A DNA stretch of 64,000 nucleotides from assembly GCF_029868385.1 (NCBI RefSeq), contig NZ_JARWNX010000024.1, positions 1 through 64,000 of the forward strand. Reading direction: 5' to 3'. Shown piece after piece: positions 38,434 to 48,420 of this stretch (the first letter of the stretch is position 1; the number at the start of each line of letters is the position of its first letter). The position numbers and the translations under genes were made by a program. The stretch is from Nocardia cyriacigeorgica. Its GTDB lineage: Bacteria; Actinomycetota; Actinomycetes; Mycobacteriales; Mycobacteriaceae. Under the pieces are notes generated by a model. The model did no database searches and was not told the origin of the DNA. It was given only the letters and a program-made list of their open reading frames with translations.

Positions 38434-39398
38434 GCGCCGACATCCCGGTGGCCACCACACCGATCGCGGTGGTCGGCCCGACCGCCACCGGCAAATCCGA
38501 TCTCGCATTGGACCTGGCCGAACACCTCGACGGTGAAATCGTCAATATCGACGCGATGCAGCTGTATCGCGGTATGGACATCGGCACGGCCAAGCTGGCG
38601 CCGCAGCAGCGACGCGGTATCCCGCATCATCAGCTCGATGTGCTCGAGGTGACCGAGACCGCGACCGTCGCCGCCTATCAGGCCGCCGCGTCCGCCGACG
38701 TCGAGGCGATCATGGCCCGCGGCCGCACACCGGTGATCGTCGGCGGATCGATGATGTATGTCCAGGCGCTGCTGGATCAGTGGGATTTCCCCGCCACCGA
38801 TCCGACCGTCCGGGCCCGCTGGGAGGCATTGCTGGCCGAACGGGGTGTGGTCGCGGTGCACGAGGCATTGCGCGCCGCCGATCCGGCCGCGGCGGCGACC
38901 ATCCTGCCGACCGACGGCAGGCGGATGGTGCGCGCGCTCGAGGTCGTGGAACTCACCGGGCGGCCGTTCGCGGCGTCCGCGCCGGTCATCGGCCGACCAC
39001 GCTGGGGGACCGTCATCATCGGCGTCGACCGCGATACCGCCGAACTCGACGACCGCATCGCCCGTCGTACGGACCTGATGTTCGACACCGGGCTGGTCGA
39101 TGAGGTGCGCGGCCTCGTCGATCGCGGTCTACGCAGCGGCCAGACGGCTCGCCGAGCCATCGGATACGCCCAGGTTCTCGCCTGTCTGGACGGCGAATAC
39201 GATCTGGCCCACGCCAAGGAACGGACTTTCATCGGGACCAGGCGCTATGTGCGTCGGCAGCGTTCCTGGTTCCGGCGTGATCGGCGGTTGCGCTGGGTGG
39301 ACGGCGCCGATCCCGCCCTTGCCGCTACAGTCGCCACGCTGCTCGCGACCGCCGAGCCAGACATCGGCACCGACCTCGAGGAGCGGACCCCGCAGTGA
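38430..39398 (+). CDS. miaA: tRNA dimethylallyltransferase
   Basis: MiaA prenylates A37 of tRNAs reading UNN codons. The 322-residue protein has the P-loop GPTATGKSD, the [16 protein letters not shown] segment (catalytic Asp), [11 protein letters not shown], and [12 protein letters not shown]. The GTG start overlaps the preceding stop by 4 bases and gives the right length. The product is the substrate of MiaB upstream. The following methyltransferase also overlaps it by GTGA, so three genes form one unit. Confidence 0.97.
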   Translation: MSADIPVATTPIAVVGPTATGKSDLALDLAEHLDGEIVNIDAMQLYRGMDIGTAKLAPQQRRGIPHHQLDVLEVTETATVAAYQAAASADVEAIMARGRTPVIVGGSMMYVQALLDQWDFPATDPTVRARWEALLAERGVVAVHEALRAADPAAAATILPTDGRRMVRALEVVELTGRPFAASAPVIGRPRWGTVIIGVDRDTAELDDRIARRTDLMFDTGLVDEVRGLVDRGLRSGQTARRAIGYAQVLACLDGEYDLAHAKERTFIGTRRYVRRQRSWFRRDRRLRWVDGADPALAATVATLLATAEPDIGTDLEERTPQ

Positions 39399-40228
39399 CC
39401 CGACGCATCAGCACCCGCAACGCCTCGGTGCAGGTATGGCAGGCGTATCTGAACAATCGCACCAAACGGCATCGCGACCGCCGGTTCCTGGTGCAGGGCG
39501 TGCGTCCGATCACCCAGGCCCTCGCCAACGACTGGCCATTGGAGACCCTCCTCTACCGGCTCGGCACACCGGAGCTGTCGAACTGGGCGCGGGACCTGCT
39601 GGAGACCAGCGAGATACCGCAGGTCGGGCTGGTACCGGAACTGATGGCCGAGCTGGGCGAGAAGTCCGGCACCGTGCCCGAGGTCGTCGCGGTCGCCGAA
39701 TCGCGCACCATCGAACTGGAGACCTTCGCACCCGGTGATCCCGGTGACGCACCGGTGGTGGTGGTGTTCGATCGCCCGAACTCGCCCGGCAACCTCGGCA
39801 CGCTGATCCGCTCGGCGGACGCGTTCGGCGCGGATGCGGTGATCGTCACCGGACACGGCGCCGATCAGTACGACCCGCAGGCGGTGCGGGCCTCCACCGG
39901 CTCCCTGTTCGCGGTGCCGGTGCTGCGCGCGGCAGGGCCCGCCCAGATCATCGAATTCCGTGATCAACAGGTGCACCGAGGTATCCCCACCCGCATCGTC
40001 GGCACCGACGAAGGAGGCTCGCACGCGGTGTTCGATCACGATTTCACCGAGGCCACGATCCTGGTCGTCGGCAACGAGACCACCGGGATGAGCGCGGGCT
40101 GGGCGCAGGCCTGCGACGATATCGTCGACATCCCCATGGGCGGGACCGCCAGCTCGCTCGGCGCGCCTTCGGCCGGTGCCGTCGCACTGTACGAAATTTC
40201 CCGGCAGCGCCGGACGTTTGCCAGATGA
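39395..40228 (+). CDS. TrmH/SpoU family RNA 2'-O-methyltransferase
   Basis: 277 residues. An N-terminal substrate-binding part ([17 protein letters not shown]) precedes the SPOUT trefoil-knot domain: motif 1 [21 protein letters not shown], motif 2 [11 protein letters not shown] and motif 3 [22 protein letters not shown]. It methylates a ribose in rRNA or tRNA; the target nucleotide cannot be told. The GTG start overlaps miaA. It precedes dapF. Confidence 0.9.
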   Translation: MTRRISTRNASVQVWQAYLNNRTKRHRDRRFLVQGVRPITQALANDWPLETLLYRLGTPELSNWARDLLETSEIPQVGLVPELMAELGEKSGTVPEVVAVAESRTIELETFAPGDPGDAPVVVVFDRPNSPGNLGTLIRSADAFGADAVIVTGHGADQYDPQAVRASTGSLFAVPVLRAAGPAQIIEFRDQQVHRGIPTRIVGTDEGGSHAVFDHDFTEATILVVGNETTGMSAGWAQACDDIVDIPMGGTASSLGAPSAGAVALYEISRQRRTFAR

Positions 40229-40274
40229 CCGTCACCTTCCCCCGACGCTCGCGATGACGAGAGGCAGCCAGCAC

Positions 40275-41171
40275 GTGCCAGATACCGACAGCATCGAGTT
40301 CACCAAGGGCCACGGCACCCAGAATGATTTCGTGGTGCTGCCCGACCCCGAGGTGCACCTCGAGCTCACCACCGAGCGGATCGCCGCGCTGTGCGATCGG
40401 CAGCGCGGCCTCGGTGCCGACGGGGTGCTGCGGGTCGCGCGAGCCGGTGCATTGCGCGATGGGGGAGTGCTGCCCGAACTGCCGGTCGGCGTCGGCGCCG
40501 ACGACTGGTTCATGGACTACCGCAATGCCGACGGTTCGATCGCCGAGATGTGCGGTAACGGCGTCCGCGTGTTCGCGCACTATCTCGCCGCGTTCGGGCT
40601 GGAATCGCGCGAATCGTTCGTCGTCGGCAGCCGCGCGGGCGCCCGCCCGGTGACGGTGCATGCGGCCGGTGCGGTGCACGGTGAGGTCACTGTGAGCATG
40701 GGCGAGGTCCGCGAACTCGGCGCCTCGACCGCCACAGTGGCCGGTGCGGCCTATCCCGGAACAGGCATCGACGTCGGCAATCCGCATCTGGCCTGCGTTG
40801 CCCCGGAGCTGACCGCCGATGGGCTCGCCGCGCTCGATCTCACGGTGGCCCCCGGCTACGACCCCGAGCTGTTCCCGCACGGGGTGAACATCGAGATCGT
40901 CACCGCGCTCGAGGGAGGTGCGGTCGATATGCGGGTCTACGAACGCGGGGTCGGCGAAACCAGGTCCTGCGGTACGGGCACGGTGGCGGCCGCGGCCGCA
41001 GCCCTGGCCGCGAGTGGTTTCCGGATCACGCAGGATACCGGTGAGGTGATCGTTCGGGTTCCCGGCGGCGAAGTATCGGTGGGACTCGAGGGCGGCCGTG
41101 CGTGGCTGCGCGGACCATCGGTGCTGGTGGCGACCGGACGGATCGCCGCCGACTGGTGGCAGCCGCGGTGA
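40275..41171 (+). CDS. dapF: Diaminopimelate epimerase
   Basis: DapF converts L,L-DAP to meso-DAP for peptidoglycan and lysine. The 298-residue protein has [17 protein letters not shown] at the N-terminus, [21 protein letters not shown] with the first catalytic Cys, and [17 protein letters not shown] with the second. The GTG at 40275 is chosen with GAGAGG 10 bases upstream; ATG 40254 is in frame. Together with dapA and dapB it is the third DAP-pathway gene in the window, but not in one operon. Confidence 0.96.
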   Translation: MPDTDSIEFTKGHGTQNDFVVLPDPEVHLELTTERIAALCDRQRGLGADGVLRVARAGALRDGGVLPELPVGVGADDWFMDYRNADGSIAEMCGNGVRVFAHYLAAFGLESRESFVVGSRAGARPVTVHAAGAVHGEVTVSMGEVRELGASTATVAGAAYPGTGIDVGNPHLACVAPELTADGLAALDLTVAPGYDPELFPHGVNIEIVTALEGGAVDMRVYERGVGETRSCGTGTVAAAAAALAASGFRITQDTGEVIVRVPGGEVSVGLEGGRAWLRGPSVLVATGRIAADWWQPR

Positions 41172-41235
41172 TCGAACCCGCCCGGCGAATATCCACATGC
41201 GATGCGCTGGGATTTCGTGGCAGCATGGATGGTGT

Positions 41236-42780
41236 ATGAGGAATTCAGAGTCTTTCGATATGACCAACGGTATTGATCTGTTCGACGGCGCCGACGAGAA
41301 CGACGGCGTCGAATTCGACGACACCGATCGTCGCGCCGACAACCCCCGCCGAGGCGGCTGGGCGCCCGAGCCCACCGCCGGTGAACTCCAGCTCGAGGAA
41401 CGCAGCGCGCTGCGCCGAGTCGCCGGGCTGTCCACCGAACTCACCGACATCACCGAAGTCGAATACCGGCAGCTGCGACTCGAACGGGTCGTGCTGGTCG
41501 GTGTATGGACCGAGGGCAGCGCCGCACGCGCCGACGCCAGCATGGCCGAACTCGCCGCACTCGCCGAAACCGCGGGTTCGGAGGTGCTCGAGGCCCTGAT
41601 CCAGCGCCGCGACCGGCCCGATCCGGCCACCTACATCGGTTCCGGCAAGGCCGAGGAACTGCGCTCGGTGGTGCTCGGCAGCGGCGCCGACACCGTGATC
41701 TGCGACGGTGAACTGACCCCCGCGCAGCTCACCGCGCTGGAGAAGGTCGTCAAGGTCAAGGTGATCGACCGCACCGCCCTGATCCTGGACATCTTCGCCC
41801 AGCACGCCACCTCCCGTGAGGGCAAGGCGCAGGTCGCGCTGGCGCAGATGGAGTACATGCTGCCCAGACTGCGCGGCTGGGGTGAGTCGATGTCACGTCA
41901 GGCCGGTGGCCGGGCGGGCAGCAATGGCGGTGTGGGTCTGCGTGGTCCCGGTGAGACCAAGATCGAGACCGATCGGCGCCGCATCCGTGAGCGGATGGCC
42001 AAGCTGCGCCGCGAGATCCGGGAGATGAAGACCGCGCGCGACACCATGCGCGCGCGGCGCACCTCGAGCGGCATCCCGTCGGTCGCGATCGTCGGCTACA
42101 CCAACGCCGGCAAATCCAGCCTGATGAACGCGCTCACCGGCTCCGGCGTACTGGTGCAGGACGCGCTGTTCGCCACCCTGGACCCGACCACCCGCCGCGC
42201 CGAACTCGATGACGGCCGCGAGGTCGTGTTCACCGACACCGTCGGTTTCGTGCGGCATCTGCCCACCCAGCTGGTCGAAGCCTTCCGCTCCACCCTGGAA
42301 GAGGTCACCGGCGCCGATCTGCTCCTGCACGTGGTGGACGGCTCGGATGCGCTGCCCGCCGAGCAGATCAAGGCCGTGCGCGAGGTCGTCACCGACGTGA
42401 TCCGCGAATCGGGGACGCCCGCACCGCCGGAACTGCTGGTGGTCAACAAGATCGACGCCATCGACCCGGTCGAGCTGACCCGCCTGCGCGCCCTGCTGCC
42501 AGGGGCGGAGTTCGTCTCCGCGCACAAGGGCACCGGGATCGAGGCACTGCGCGATCGGCTGGCCGAAGTGCTCGGCGGACTCGATGTCGAGATCAGCGTG
42601 CTGCTGCCCTACACCCGCGGTGACCTGCTGGCTCGCATCCACGCCGACGGCCGGATCGACAGCTCCAGCCACGAGGAATCGGGGACGAGGGTGCATGCGC
42701 GGGTGCCGCAGGCCTTGGCGGCGGCGCTGGCGGAGTACGCACACGCGGGTACCGCCACCGACGACCTGCCCGCGTCGTAA
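41236..42780 (+). CDS. hflX: GTPase HflX
   Basis: HflX is a ribosome-binding GTPase that splits stalled 70S ribosomes. The 514-residue protein has an N-terminal acidic tail, the HflX domain (ATYIGSGKAEELR, DGELTPAQLTALEK), a coiled-coil with RRRIRERMAKLRREI, and the G domain: G1 GYTNAGKSSL, G3 FTDTVGFVRHLP and G4 VVNKIDAID. ATG 41236 is used; ATG 41260 is possible. It follows dapF by 64 bases, as in mycobacteria. Confidence 0.95.
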   Translation: MRNSESFDMTNGIDLFDGADENDGVEFDDTDRRADNPRRGGWAPEPTAGELQLEERSALRRVAGLSTELTDITEVEYRQLRLERVVLVGVWTEGSAARADASMAELAALAETAGSEVLEALIQRRDRPDPATYIGSGKAEELRSVVLGSGADTVICDGELTPAQLTALEKVVKVKVIDRTALILDIFAQHATSREGKAQVALAQMEYMLPRLRGWGESMSRQAGGRAGSNGGVGLRGPGETKIETDRRRIRERMAKLRREIREMKTARDTMRARRTSSGIPSVAIVGYTNAGKSSLMNALTGSGVLVQDALFATLDPTTRRAELDDGREVVFTDTVGFVRHLPTQLVEAFRSTLEEVTGADLLLHVVDGSDALPAEQIKAVREVVTDVIRESGTPAPPELLVVNKIDAIDPVELTRLRALLPGAEFVSAHKGTGIEALRDRLAEVLGGLDVEISVLLPYTRGDLLARIHADGRIDSSSHEESGTRVHARVPQALAAALAEYAHAGTATDDLPAS

Positions 42781-42894
42781 TCGACCCGACGTCCGGCGGA
42801 TGAACAACGTCGCAGGTCAGCGCTGACCGCATATCCGATGCGACACAGTCGATTTCGTTGCGTTATCGTCATCGAATCGACATCAGGAGGGTTC

Positions 42895-43884
42895 ATGTCG
42901 CACGACCGTTCCGGTTCGGCCGATTCCGGTGATCGGCCGACCGGCACTCCGCCGGAGACCGTCGGGCCGGTGCCAGGGGGCGCCGGCGCACCACCCGAGA
43001 CCGCCGTGCTCAGCGACGGTGCGCCGCTGTCGGTCTCGTTGAGCGGTACCGATCTGCGCATCATCGAGACCTTGCTCGCACCGCTGCGCGCGTGGACCAG
43101 CCCGCGGTTCTACGGGCTGGAGAACATCCCCGCCGAAGGCCCCGTGCTGCTGGTCGGCAACCACAATCTGCTCGGCGGCATCGATGCACCGCTGCTGCTG
43201 CCGGAGGTATTGCATCGGCGCGGCAGACTGATCCGCGGGCTCGCGGAGAACGTACTCATCGCGGTGCCCGGCGTGCGGCACCTGCTGCACCACTACGGTT
43301 CGGTGCGCGGTACCCGCCGCAACTGCCTGGCCCTGCTCGAACGCGGTGAGGCCGTGATGGTCTTCCCCGGTGGCGGGCGGGAGGCGGTGCGCCGCAAGAA
43401 CGAGAAGTACCACCTGAAATGGGAGGGCCGTACCGGATTCGCCCGGATGGCGATCGAGGCGGGCGCGCCCATCGTGCCGGTGGCGATGATCGGGGTGGAC
43501 GACGCCTACGACATCGTCGTCGATGGTGACCATCCGGTACTGCGACCACTGCGGTGGGCGGTCGAGGCCCTCGGGATCAACCGCGAACTCACCCCACCGC
43601 TGGTGCGCGGCATCGGCCTTACGCCGCTGCCTCGGCCGGAACGGTTCTACTTCGCCGCGGGTGCACCGATCGATCCGGCACCGTGGCGCGATGCCCCCGA
43701 TCTCGGCGCCGCGGCCGTGGAGTTGCGCGCGGTGGTGCGCAAGGGGTTGGAGGAGGAGTTGCGGTTCCTGTTCGCCGAACGCGACCGCGATGCCGGACGC
43801 ACCCTCACCGGGCGGGTGCGCGGTGATCTGGCCGCATTCACCACCGGCGCCATCGACCGGCTGCGGCGGTTTCGTTTGTCGTGA
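42895..43884 (+). CDS. Lysophospholipid acyltransferase-family (DGAT2-like) enzyme
   Basis: 329 residues. About 60 N-terminal polar residues precede the acyltransferase core: PVLLVGNHNLLGGIDAPLLLPE with the catalytic His, and VMVFPGGGREAVRRKNEKYHLKW, a variant of the FPEGTR block. The FPGGxRE form and NHxLxGxD form resemble DGAT2/MGAT and plant phytyl-ester-synthase-like proteins rather than PlsC, so the product may be a neutral lipid (inference). GGAGGG lies just before ATG 42895. Confidence 0.82.
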   Translation: MSHDRSGSADSGDRPTGTPPETVGPVPGGAGAPPETAVLSDGAPLSVSLSGTDLRIIETLLAPLRAWTSPRFYGLENIPAEGPVLLVGNHNLLGGIDAPLLLPEVLHRRGRLIRGLAENVLIAVPGVRHLLHHYGSVRGTRRNCLALLERGEAVMVFPGGGREAVRRKNEKYHLKWEGRTGFARMAIEAGAPIVPVAMIGVDDAYDIVVDGDHPVLRPLRWAVEALGINRELTPPLVRGIGLTPLPRPERFYFAAGAPIDPAPWRDAPDLGAAAVELRAVVRKGLEEELRFLFAERDRDAGRTLTGRVRGDLAAFTTGAIDRLRRFRLS

Positions 43885-44033
43885 ATCTCCTCTGATCATG
43901 GTCGACGCTGCTACTCGAGCAGGTGAGGCGGCGAATTCGGGGAGTGAAGTGAACAGCCATTCTCATTCCGGGTACGGTGGGTGACAACGACGGACCGGTG
44001 CGGGCCGGTTCGTGTGGTCACTAGGAGGTTGGT

Positions 44034-45179
44034 GTGGAGCGCACACTGTTCGAACCCGAGCACGACCTGTTCCGGGAGTCGTTCCGCAAGTTTCTCGACA
44101 CTCACGTCGCGCCGAACCACGCGACATGGGAAGAGCAGGGCATCGTCGACCGGTCCGCGTGGATCGAGGCGGGTAAGCAGGGATTCCTCGGCATGGCCGT
44201 GCCGGAGGAGTACGGCGGCGGTGGGGTGAAGGACTTTCGCTACAACACGGTGATCACCGAGGAAACGGTGCGCGGCCAGTACTCCGGTCTCGGCTTCTCG
44301 CTGCACAACGATGTCGTCGCGCCGTATCTGCTGGAGCTGGCCAATGAGGAGCAGAAGCAGCGGTGGCTGCCCGGATTCTGTTCCGGTGAGATCATCACCG
44401 CGATCGCCATGACCGAGCCGGGCACCGGGTCGGATCTCCAGGGCATCAAGACCCGCGCGGTGCGCGATGGCGACGACTGGGTGCTCAATGGCTCGAAGAC
44501 CTTCATCACCAATGGCGTCAACGCCGATATCGTCATCGTGGTCGCCCAGACCGACCCCGATAAGGGCGCGATGGGCTTCAGCCTGCTCGTCGTCGAGCGC
44601 GGTATGCCCGGTTTCGAGCGTGGCCGCAATCTCGACAAGATCGGCCTCAAGGCGCAGGACACCGCCGAGCTGAGCTTCAGCGATGTGCGGGTGCCCGCGG
44701 CCAACCTGCTCGGCACCGAGGGGATGGGCTTCATCCATCTGATGCAGAACCTGCCGCAGGAGCGTATGTCGATCGCCGTGATGGCCGCCGCCGCGATGGA
44801 GGCCTGCCTGGAGATGACGGTCCAGTACGTGCGCGACCGCAAGGCTTTCGGTAAGCCGATCGGAGCGCTCCAGAACACTCGCTTCGTACTGGCCGAGCTG
44901 GCCACCAAGACGACGGCGGTGCGCATCATGGTCGACCGGTTCATCGAGGACCTGAATGCGGAGAAGCTCTCGGTCGAGGATGCCGCCATGGCGAAGTGGT
45001 GGAGTACCGAGGAGCAGCTCGACCTCATCAACCGCTGCCTGCAACTGCACGGCGGCTACGGCTATATGAAGGAATACCCGATCGCCAAGGCGTACATGGA
45101 CGCTCGCATCCAGACCATCTACGGCGGCACCACCGAGATCATGAAGGAGATCATCGGCCGCAGCCTGAAACTGGCCTGA
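44034..45179 (+). CDS. Acyl-CoA dehydrogenase (FadE20-like)
   Basis: 381 residues with the FAD-binding AIAMTEPGTGSDLQGI and FITNG motifs, the GLKAQDTAELSFSDVRVP block and the C-terminal QLHGGYGYMKEYPIAKAYMDARIQ...IYGGTTEIMKEIIGRSL. It oxidises acyl-CoA thioesters. The GTG at 44034 follows AGGAGG. The position after hflX and the acyltransferase matches fadE20 (Rv2724c). It is a clear paralogue of the 20869-22014 protein. Confidence 0.94.
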   Translation: MERTLFEPEHDLFRESFRKFLDTHVAPNHATWEEQGIVDRSAWIEAGKQGFLGMAVPEEYGGGGVKDFRYNTVITEETVRGQYSGLGFSLHNDVVAPYLLELANEEQKQRWLPGFCSGEIITAIAMTEPGTGSDLQGIKTRAVRDGDDWVLNGSKTFITNGVNADIVIVVAQTDPDKGAMGFSLLVVERGMPGFERGRNLDKIGLKAQDTAELSFSDVRVPAANLLGTEGMGFIHLMQNLPQERMSIAVMAAAAMEACLEMTVQYVRDRKAFGKPIGALQNTRFVLAELATKTTAVRIMVDRFIEDLNAEKLSVEDAAMAKWWSTEEQLDLINRCLQLHGGYGYMKEYPIAKAYMDARIQTIYGGTTEIMKEIIGRSLKLA

Positions 45180-45215
45180 GTCCGATTCGACGCCTGCGCC
45201 GCATACGGGTGGCTA

Positions 45216-45403
45216 GGCCCGCCGGAATCCGGTGGCCCCGGCCCTCGTATGCGGGCCGACAGGGTCCCCGATCCGCATCCGACGTCGAGGACCCGCTGCC
45301 CGTTCCGTAGGGCCGCGGCTGTGAGGATGGCCGAGGTCACCGGCGCACACAAGGCGTCGACGAGTACTTCGTTATCGGGTCCAGTGCGCCGCGCCTCGTT
45401 CAC
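45216..45403 (-). pseudogene. Remnant of a class I SAM methyltransferase
   Basis: From a GTG at 45403, about 54 codons read NEVLVDALCAPVTSAILTAAALRNGQRVLDVGCGSGTLS, the N-terminal helix and SAM motif I of a class I methyltransferase. After that the frame (still open to 45119) has no similarity and runs into the end of the acyl-CoA dehydrogenase gene. Motifs II-IV and some 200 residues are missing, so this is a deletion remnant. The rest of the 45180-45526 gap holds nothing recognisable. Confidence 0.7.
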
Positions 45404-45526
45404 GACACCACCAACGTAGAGGGCGCGGACCTCGCGTGGGGACGCTCGTCACGGTGTGCTGCGCGGCGCAGTATCGGGGCGTGGATCGCCGAGCCTCGGG
45501 CCGATGTCATGAACCGGCCGAAGTCT

Positions 45527-46609
45527 TCAGCCTTGCGGTCCGCGTGTCGCGAGTCCGGCTCCGGTGATCAGCGGCAGGTCGAGCGTGGTGCGAATGCCCG
45601 GTGGCGCCGCGACGACCGCCGGTATGGCGTTGACCAGGCGCATCGCCGTGCCGACCAGACTGGCGTGGTTGTGATCGCCGTGATCGCTGAACATGGCCAG
45701 GTCGAGCGTGTAGTGGGGCTCGCCGGTGACCTCGACCCGGTACGAGCCGCCCGCGCGGGCCGGATGCGGCCAGTCCGGGGCGATATCGGCGCGCAGACGA
45801 GTGATGTGTTCGAGCACGGTGACGGCGCGCTCGCCCACCATGCCGCGCACCTCGAAGCGCAGACCGGCGGCGGTGCCCTTCTCGATGGTGCCCGAGTCGA
45901 TCTCGAACGTCTCCGGCGCCGGGACGCGCTCATAGGTCTGGGTGACCGCATCGAGTTCCAGATCCAGGCCCGCCGCGAGCTGTCGCACCACGCTGCCCCA
46001 GGCCAGTGCCAGCACGCCGGGTTGCAGCAGCAGGGGAGTCTCGTCCATCGGCTTGCCGAAGCCCATGATGTCGAACATCACGGCCGGATTGTCGTAGGTC
46101 GAATAGTCGACGATCTCCATACAGCGCACCTGATCGATGCGCCGACAGGTGCCCATCAGTGCCAGTGGCAGCAGATCGTTGGCGAAACCGGGGTCGATCC
46201 CGTTGACGAACAGCGACGAATTGCCCGTGACGGCAGCCTTTTCCACCGGCACGAGCAGCTCGTCCGGGACGACATCCCACGGATACTGCAAGAACACCGG
46301 TGCGCTCGCCACCACATTGATCCCCGCCGCGAGCAGTATCCGCAGGTCCTCCAGCGCCTCGACGAGCCGGTTGTCGGTCATGGCGGTGTAGACGACGCAG
46401 TCGGGCTTCAGCGCAAGGACGCGCTCGATATCGGTGGTGGCGAGGATGCCGGTTGCGGGCGCGCCGACCAGCTCGCCCGCGTCGCGGCCGTCCTTGTCCG
46501 GTCCCGAGACCCGCACGCCGACGAGTTCGAGCCGTGGATCGTCGAGCACTCCGGCGAGCGCGTGTCGCCCGACATTGCCGGTGCCCCAGTGCACTACGCG
46601 ATAGGTCAT
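45527..46609 (-). CDS. NAD(P)-dependent reductase, dihydrodipicolinate-reductase-like
   Basis: 360 residues. MTYRVVHWGTGNVGRHALAGVL is a Rossmann motif; the fold continues with CVVYTAMTDNRLVEALEDLRILLAAGINVV, like DapB-related oxidoreductases of actinobacteria that include 2,4-diaminopentanoate dehydrogenase. It lacks DapB's catalytic HHxxKxDxPSGT block, so it is not a lysine enzyme. ATG 46609 is chosen: GAGGTG lies 8 bases upstream, within the end of the SDR gene. It is co-transcribed with that gene. The substrate is unknown. Confidence 0.82.
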   Translation of the reverse strand: MTYRVVHWGTGNVGRHALAGVLDDPRLELVGVRVSGPDKDGRDAGELVGAPATGILATTDIERVLALKPDCVVYTAMTDNRLVEALEDLRILLAAGINVVASAPVFLQYPWDVVPDELLVPVEKAAVTGNSSLFVNGIDPGFANDLLPLALMGTCRRIDQVRCMEIVDYSTYDNPAVMFDIMGFGKPMDETPLLLQPGVLALAWGSVVRQLAAGLDLELDAVTQTYERVPAPETFEIDSGTIEKGTAAGLRFEVRGMVGERAVTVLEHITRLRADIAPDWPHPARAGGSYRVEVTGEPHYTLDLAMFSDHGDHNHASLVGTAMRLVNAIPAVVAAPPGIRTTLDLPLITGAGLATRGPQG

Positions 46610-46619
46610 CGTCGTCACC

Positions 46620-47411
46620 TCACAGATCGGGAAGGGGAATGTCGAGATTCGGTGCGATGAGGCCGCCGTCGACCTCGAGTACTTTGCCGGTCAGGAAATC
46701 GCCCGCCGGGGAGGCGAGAAACAGTGCGGCCGACGCGATATCGGCGGGATCGCCCAGTCTCCGCATCGGGGTGGCGCGTTCGAGTCGCGTGCGCATCTCG
46801 TCGTTGTCCGCGACGACCGCCAGCGCCGAGGTGAGAATCGATCCCGGCGCGATCGCGTTCACCCGGATACGTGGGCACAGATCGAGTGCGGCGTTGCGGG
46901 TGTAGTGCGCGAGTGCCGCTTTCGCGGTGGCGTAGGCGGCGAACGCGCGACCGGGCAACCTGCCCATCGTCGAGGTCACATTGATGATCGAGCCGGTGCC
47001 CGCGGTGTCGAGGATCTTTGGCACCGCGGCGCGGATCAGGGCGTGCGCGGTGCCGACATTGAAGGTGAAGGCCGCGGCCAGATCATCGGCGCTGGTGTCG
47101 AGCAGCGGTTTCGGCATGGCGCCGCCCACGTTGTTCACCACGGTGTCGAGGCGGCCGAATTGTTCGACGGCCGCCCCGGCCAGCGCCGCCGTCGCTTCGG
47201 GATCGGCGAGATCGGACACCACGATGTGCGCGCGACGCCCGATCGCCTCGATCCGGTCGGCGACCTCGCGCAGTTCGGATTCGGTCCGGGCCGCTATCAC
47301 CACATCGGCGCCCGCTTCCGCGAAGCCGGTCGCGATCGCCGCACCGAGACCGCGTCCGGCCCCAGTGACCACGGCTACCCGGCCGTCGAGCCGGAATCGG
47401 TCCAGAATCAT
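46620..47411 (-). CDS. Short-chain dehydrogenase/reductase
   Basis: 263 residues, a classical [19 protein letters not shown] (TGxxxGxG), VNNVGG (NNAG variant), catalytic Ser in NVTSTMGR, and YATAKAAL (YxxxK). The acidic residue after beta2 is replaced by Ala-Arg (IAARTE), which suggests NADPH use. ATG 47409-47411 has a GAGGAGG site. It forms a two-gene unit with the reductase and diverges from an IclR-type regulator. Confidence 0.92.
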   Translation of the reverse strand: MILDRFRLDGRVAVVTGAGRGLGAAIATGFAEAGADVVIAARTESELREVADRIEAIGRRAHIVVSDLADPEATAALAGAAVEQFGRLDTVVNNVGGAMPKPLLDTSADDLAAAFTFNVGTAHALIRAAVPKILDTAGTGSIINVTSTMGRLPGRAFAAYATAKAALAHYTRNAALDLCPRIRVNAIAPGSILTSALAVVADNDEMRTRLERATPMRRLGDPADIASAALFLASPAGDFLTGKVLEVDGGLIAPNLDIPLPDL

Positions 47412-47440
47412 CGCCGCACCTCCTCGGTGTCGAATACTCA

Positions 47441-47460
47441 ACTATTATTCGGCGAATAGT
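47441..47460. promoter_or_regulatory. Inverted repeat in the SDR/IclR divergent region
   Basis: ACTATT (47441-47446) and AATAGT (47455-47460) form a perfect repeat around ATTCGGCG; the inner ATTCGGCGAAT is nearly symmetric too. It lies 30 bases upstream of the SDR gene, where an IclR-type regulator would bind. Confidence 0.5.
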
Positions 47461-47505
47461 CGATGCAGTGTAGGGCGCTGTGTGCCGGGCGACAAGGGGT
47501 CGACA

Positions 47506-48384
47506 ATGTCTGTAGCGGGGTCGCCGCCGACGCGACGTGTCATCGCGGTGGTCGAGTTGCTCACCGCGGCCGATCGGGCGTTGAGTGCCTCGGAGATCGC
47601 GGCATCATTGTCACTGGCCCGCGCCACCGTCACCGCGGTACTCGCCGAACTCAGCGCCGCGCAGTGGGTGCACCGCGACGGTGACCTCCGGTACCGGCCC
47701 GGTGCTGCGCTGGCACGGTTGTCGGCCGCTCCACCCGGCGCTCCCGGCGCGGCGGTGCTGGCCGAGCTGGCCGCGTTGGCCGAGGCCGCGGGTTGCGGTG
47801 CGACCCTCAGCCGGATCGAGAGCGACCGGCTGACGGTGGTGGCCAAACAGTATGCGGACAGTCGAGTCGTACCGGGTTTGAGTGTGGGCCAATCGCTTCC
47901 GCTGGCGTATCCGGCCGGGGCCGCGGTGATGCCGTGGCGCACCGACGCCGAACGTCGCGCCTGGCTGGCGCCGGTCTCCGGGCCGCGGCGCCGGGAAGCG
48001 CCGGTATTGCTGCGGTTCGTCGAGCGCAATGGCTACGCGATGTTCCGGCCCGACGCCGACGATGCCGGTCTGGTCGATGTCCTCGCCGATCTGCTGGGGG
48101 CCGTCGGCGCCGAGGTGTTACAGCCGCAACTGCGCTCGCGGGTGCTGCGGCAGTTGTCGCGGCTGACCGCAAGGCCCTATACCGACGCCGATATCGATGC
48201 GACGGAATCACTGCCGGTCAGCTATCTGTCGGCGCCGGTGTTCGATGGTGTGAGCGCACCGTACGAGGTGCAGATCGGGCCGTTGCGGGCCGCGGTCGGC
48301 CGCACCGAACGGGCGGGCTACATCGACGCGATCCGCGCGGGCGCCGAGGCGATCTCGGCGGCGTTGGGGGACCAGGGCCGGTGA
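47506..48384 (+). CDS. IclR-like helix-turn-helix regulator
   Basis: 292 residues. The N-terminal winged helix (RRVIAVVELLTAADRALSASEIAASLSLARATVTAVLAELSAAQWV) is followed by a GAF-like effector domain (AVLAELAALAEAAGCGATLSRIESDRLTVVAKQY...LPLAYPAGAAVMPW) and a C-terminal part with YEVQIGPLRAAVGRTERAGYIDAI. Divergent orientation from the SDR/reductase pair suggests that it controls them. ATG 47506 is preferred on the family N-terminus. Confidence 0.85.
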   Translation: MSVAGSPPTRRVIAVVELLTAADRALSASEIAASLSLARATVTAVLAELSAAQWVHRDGDLRYRPGAALARLSAAPPGAPGAAVLAELAALAEAAGCGATLSRIESDRLTVVAKQYADSRVVPGLSVGQSLPLAYPAGAAVMPWRTDAERRAWLAPVSGPRRREAPVLLRFVERNGYAMFRPDADDAGLVDVLADLLGAVGAEVLQPQLRSRVLRQLSRLTARPYTDADIDATESLPVSYLSAPVFDGVSAPYEVQIGPLRAAVGRTERAGYIDAIRAGAEAISAALGDQGR

Positions 48385-48420
48385 TCGCGGCGACGCCGGC
48401 GCATTCGATCGTTGTGCGGG

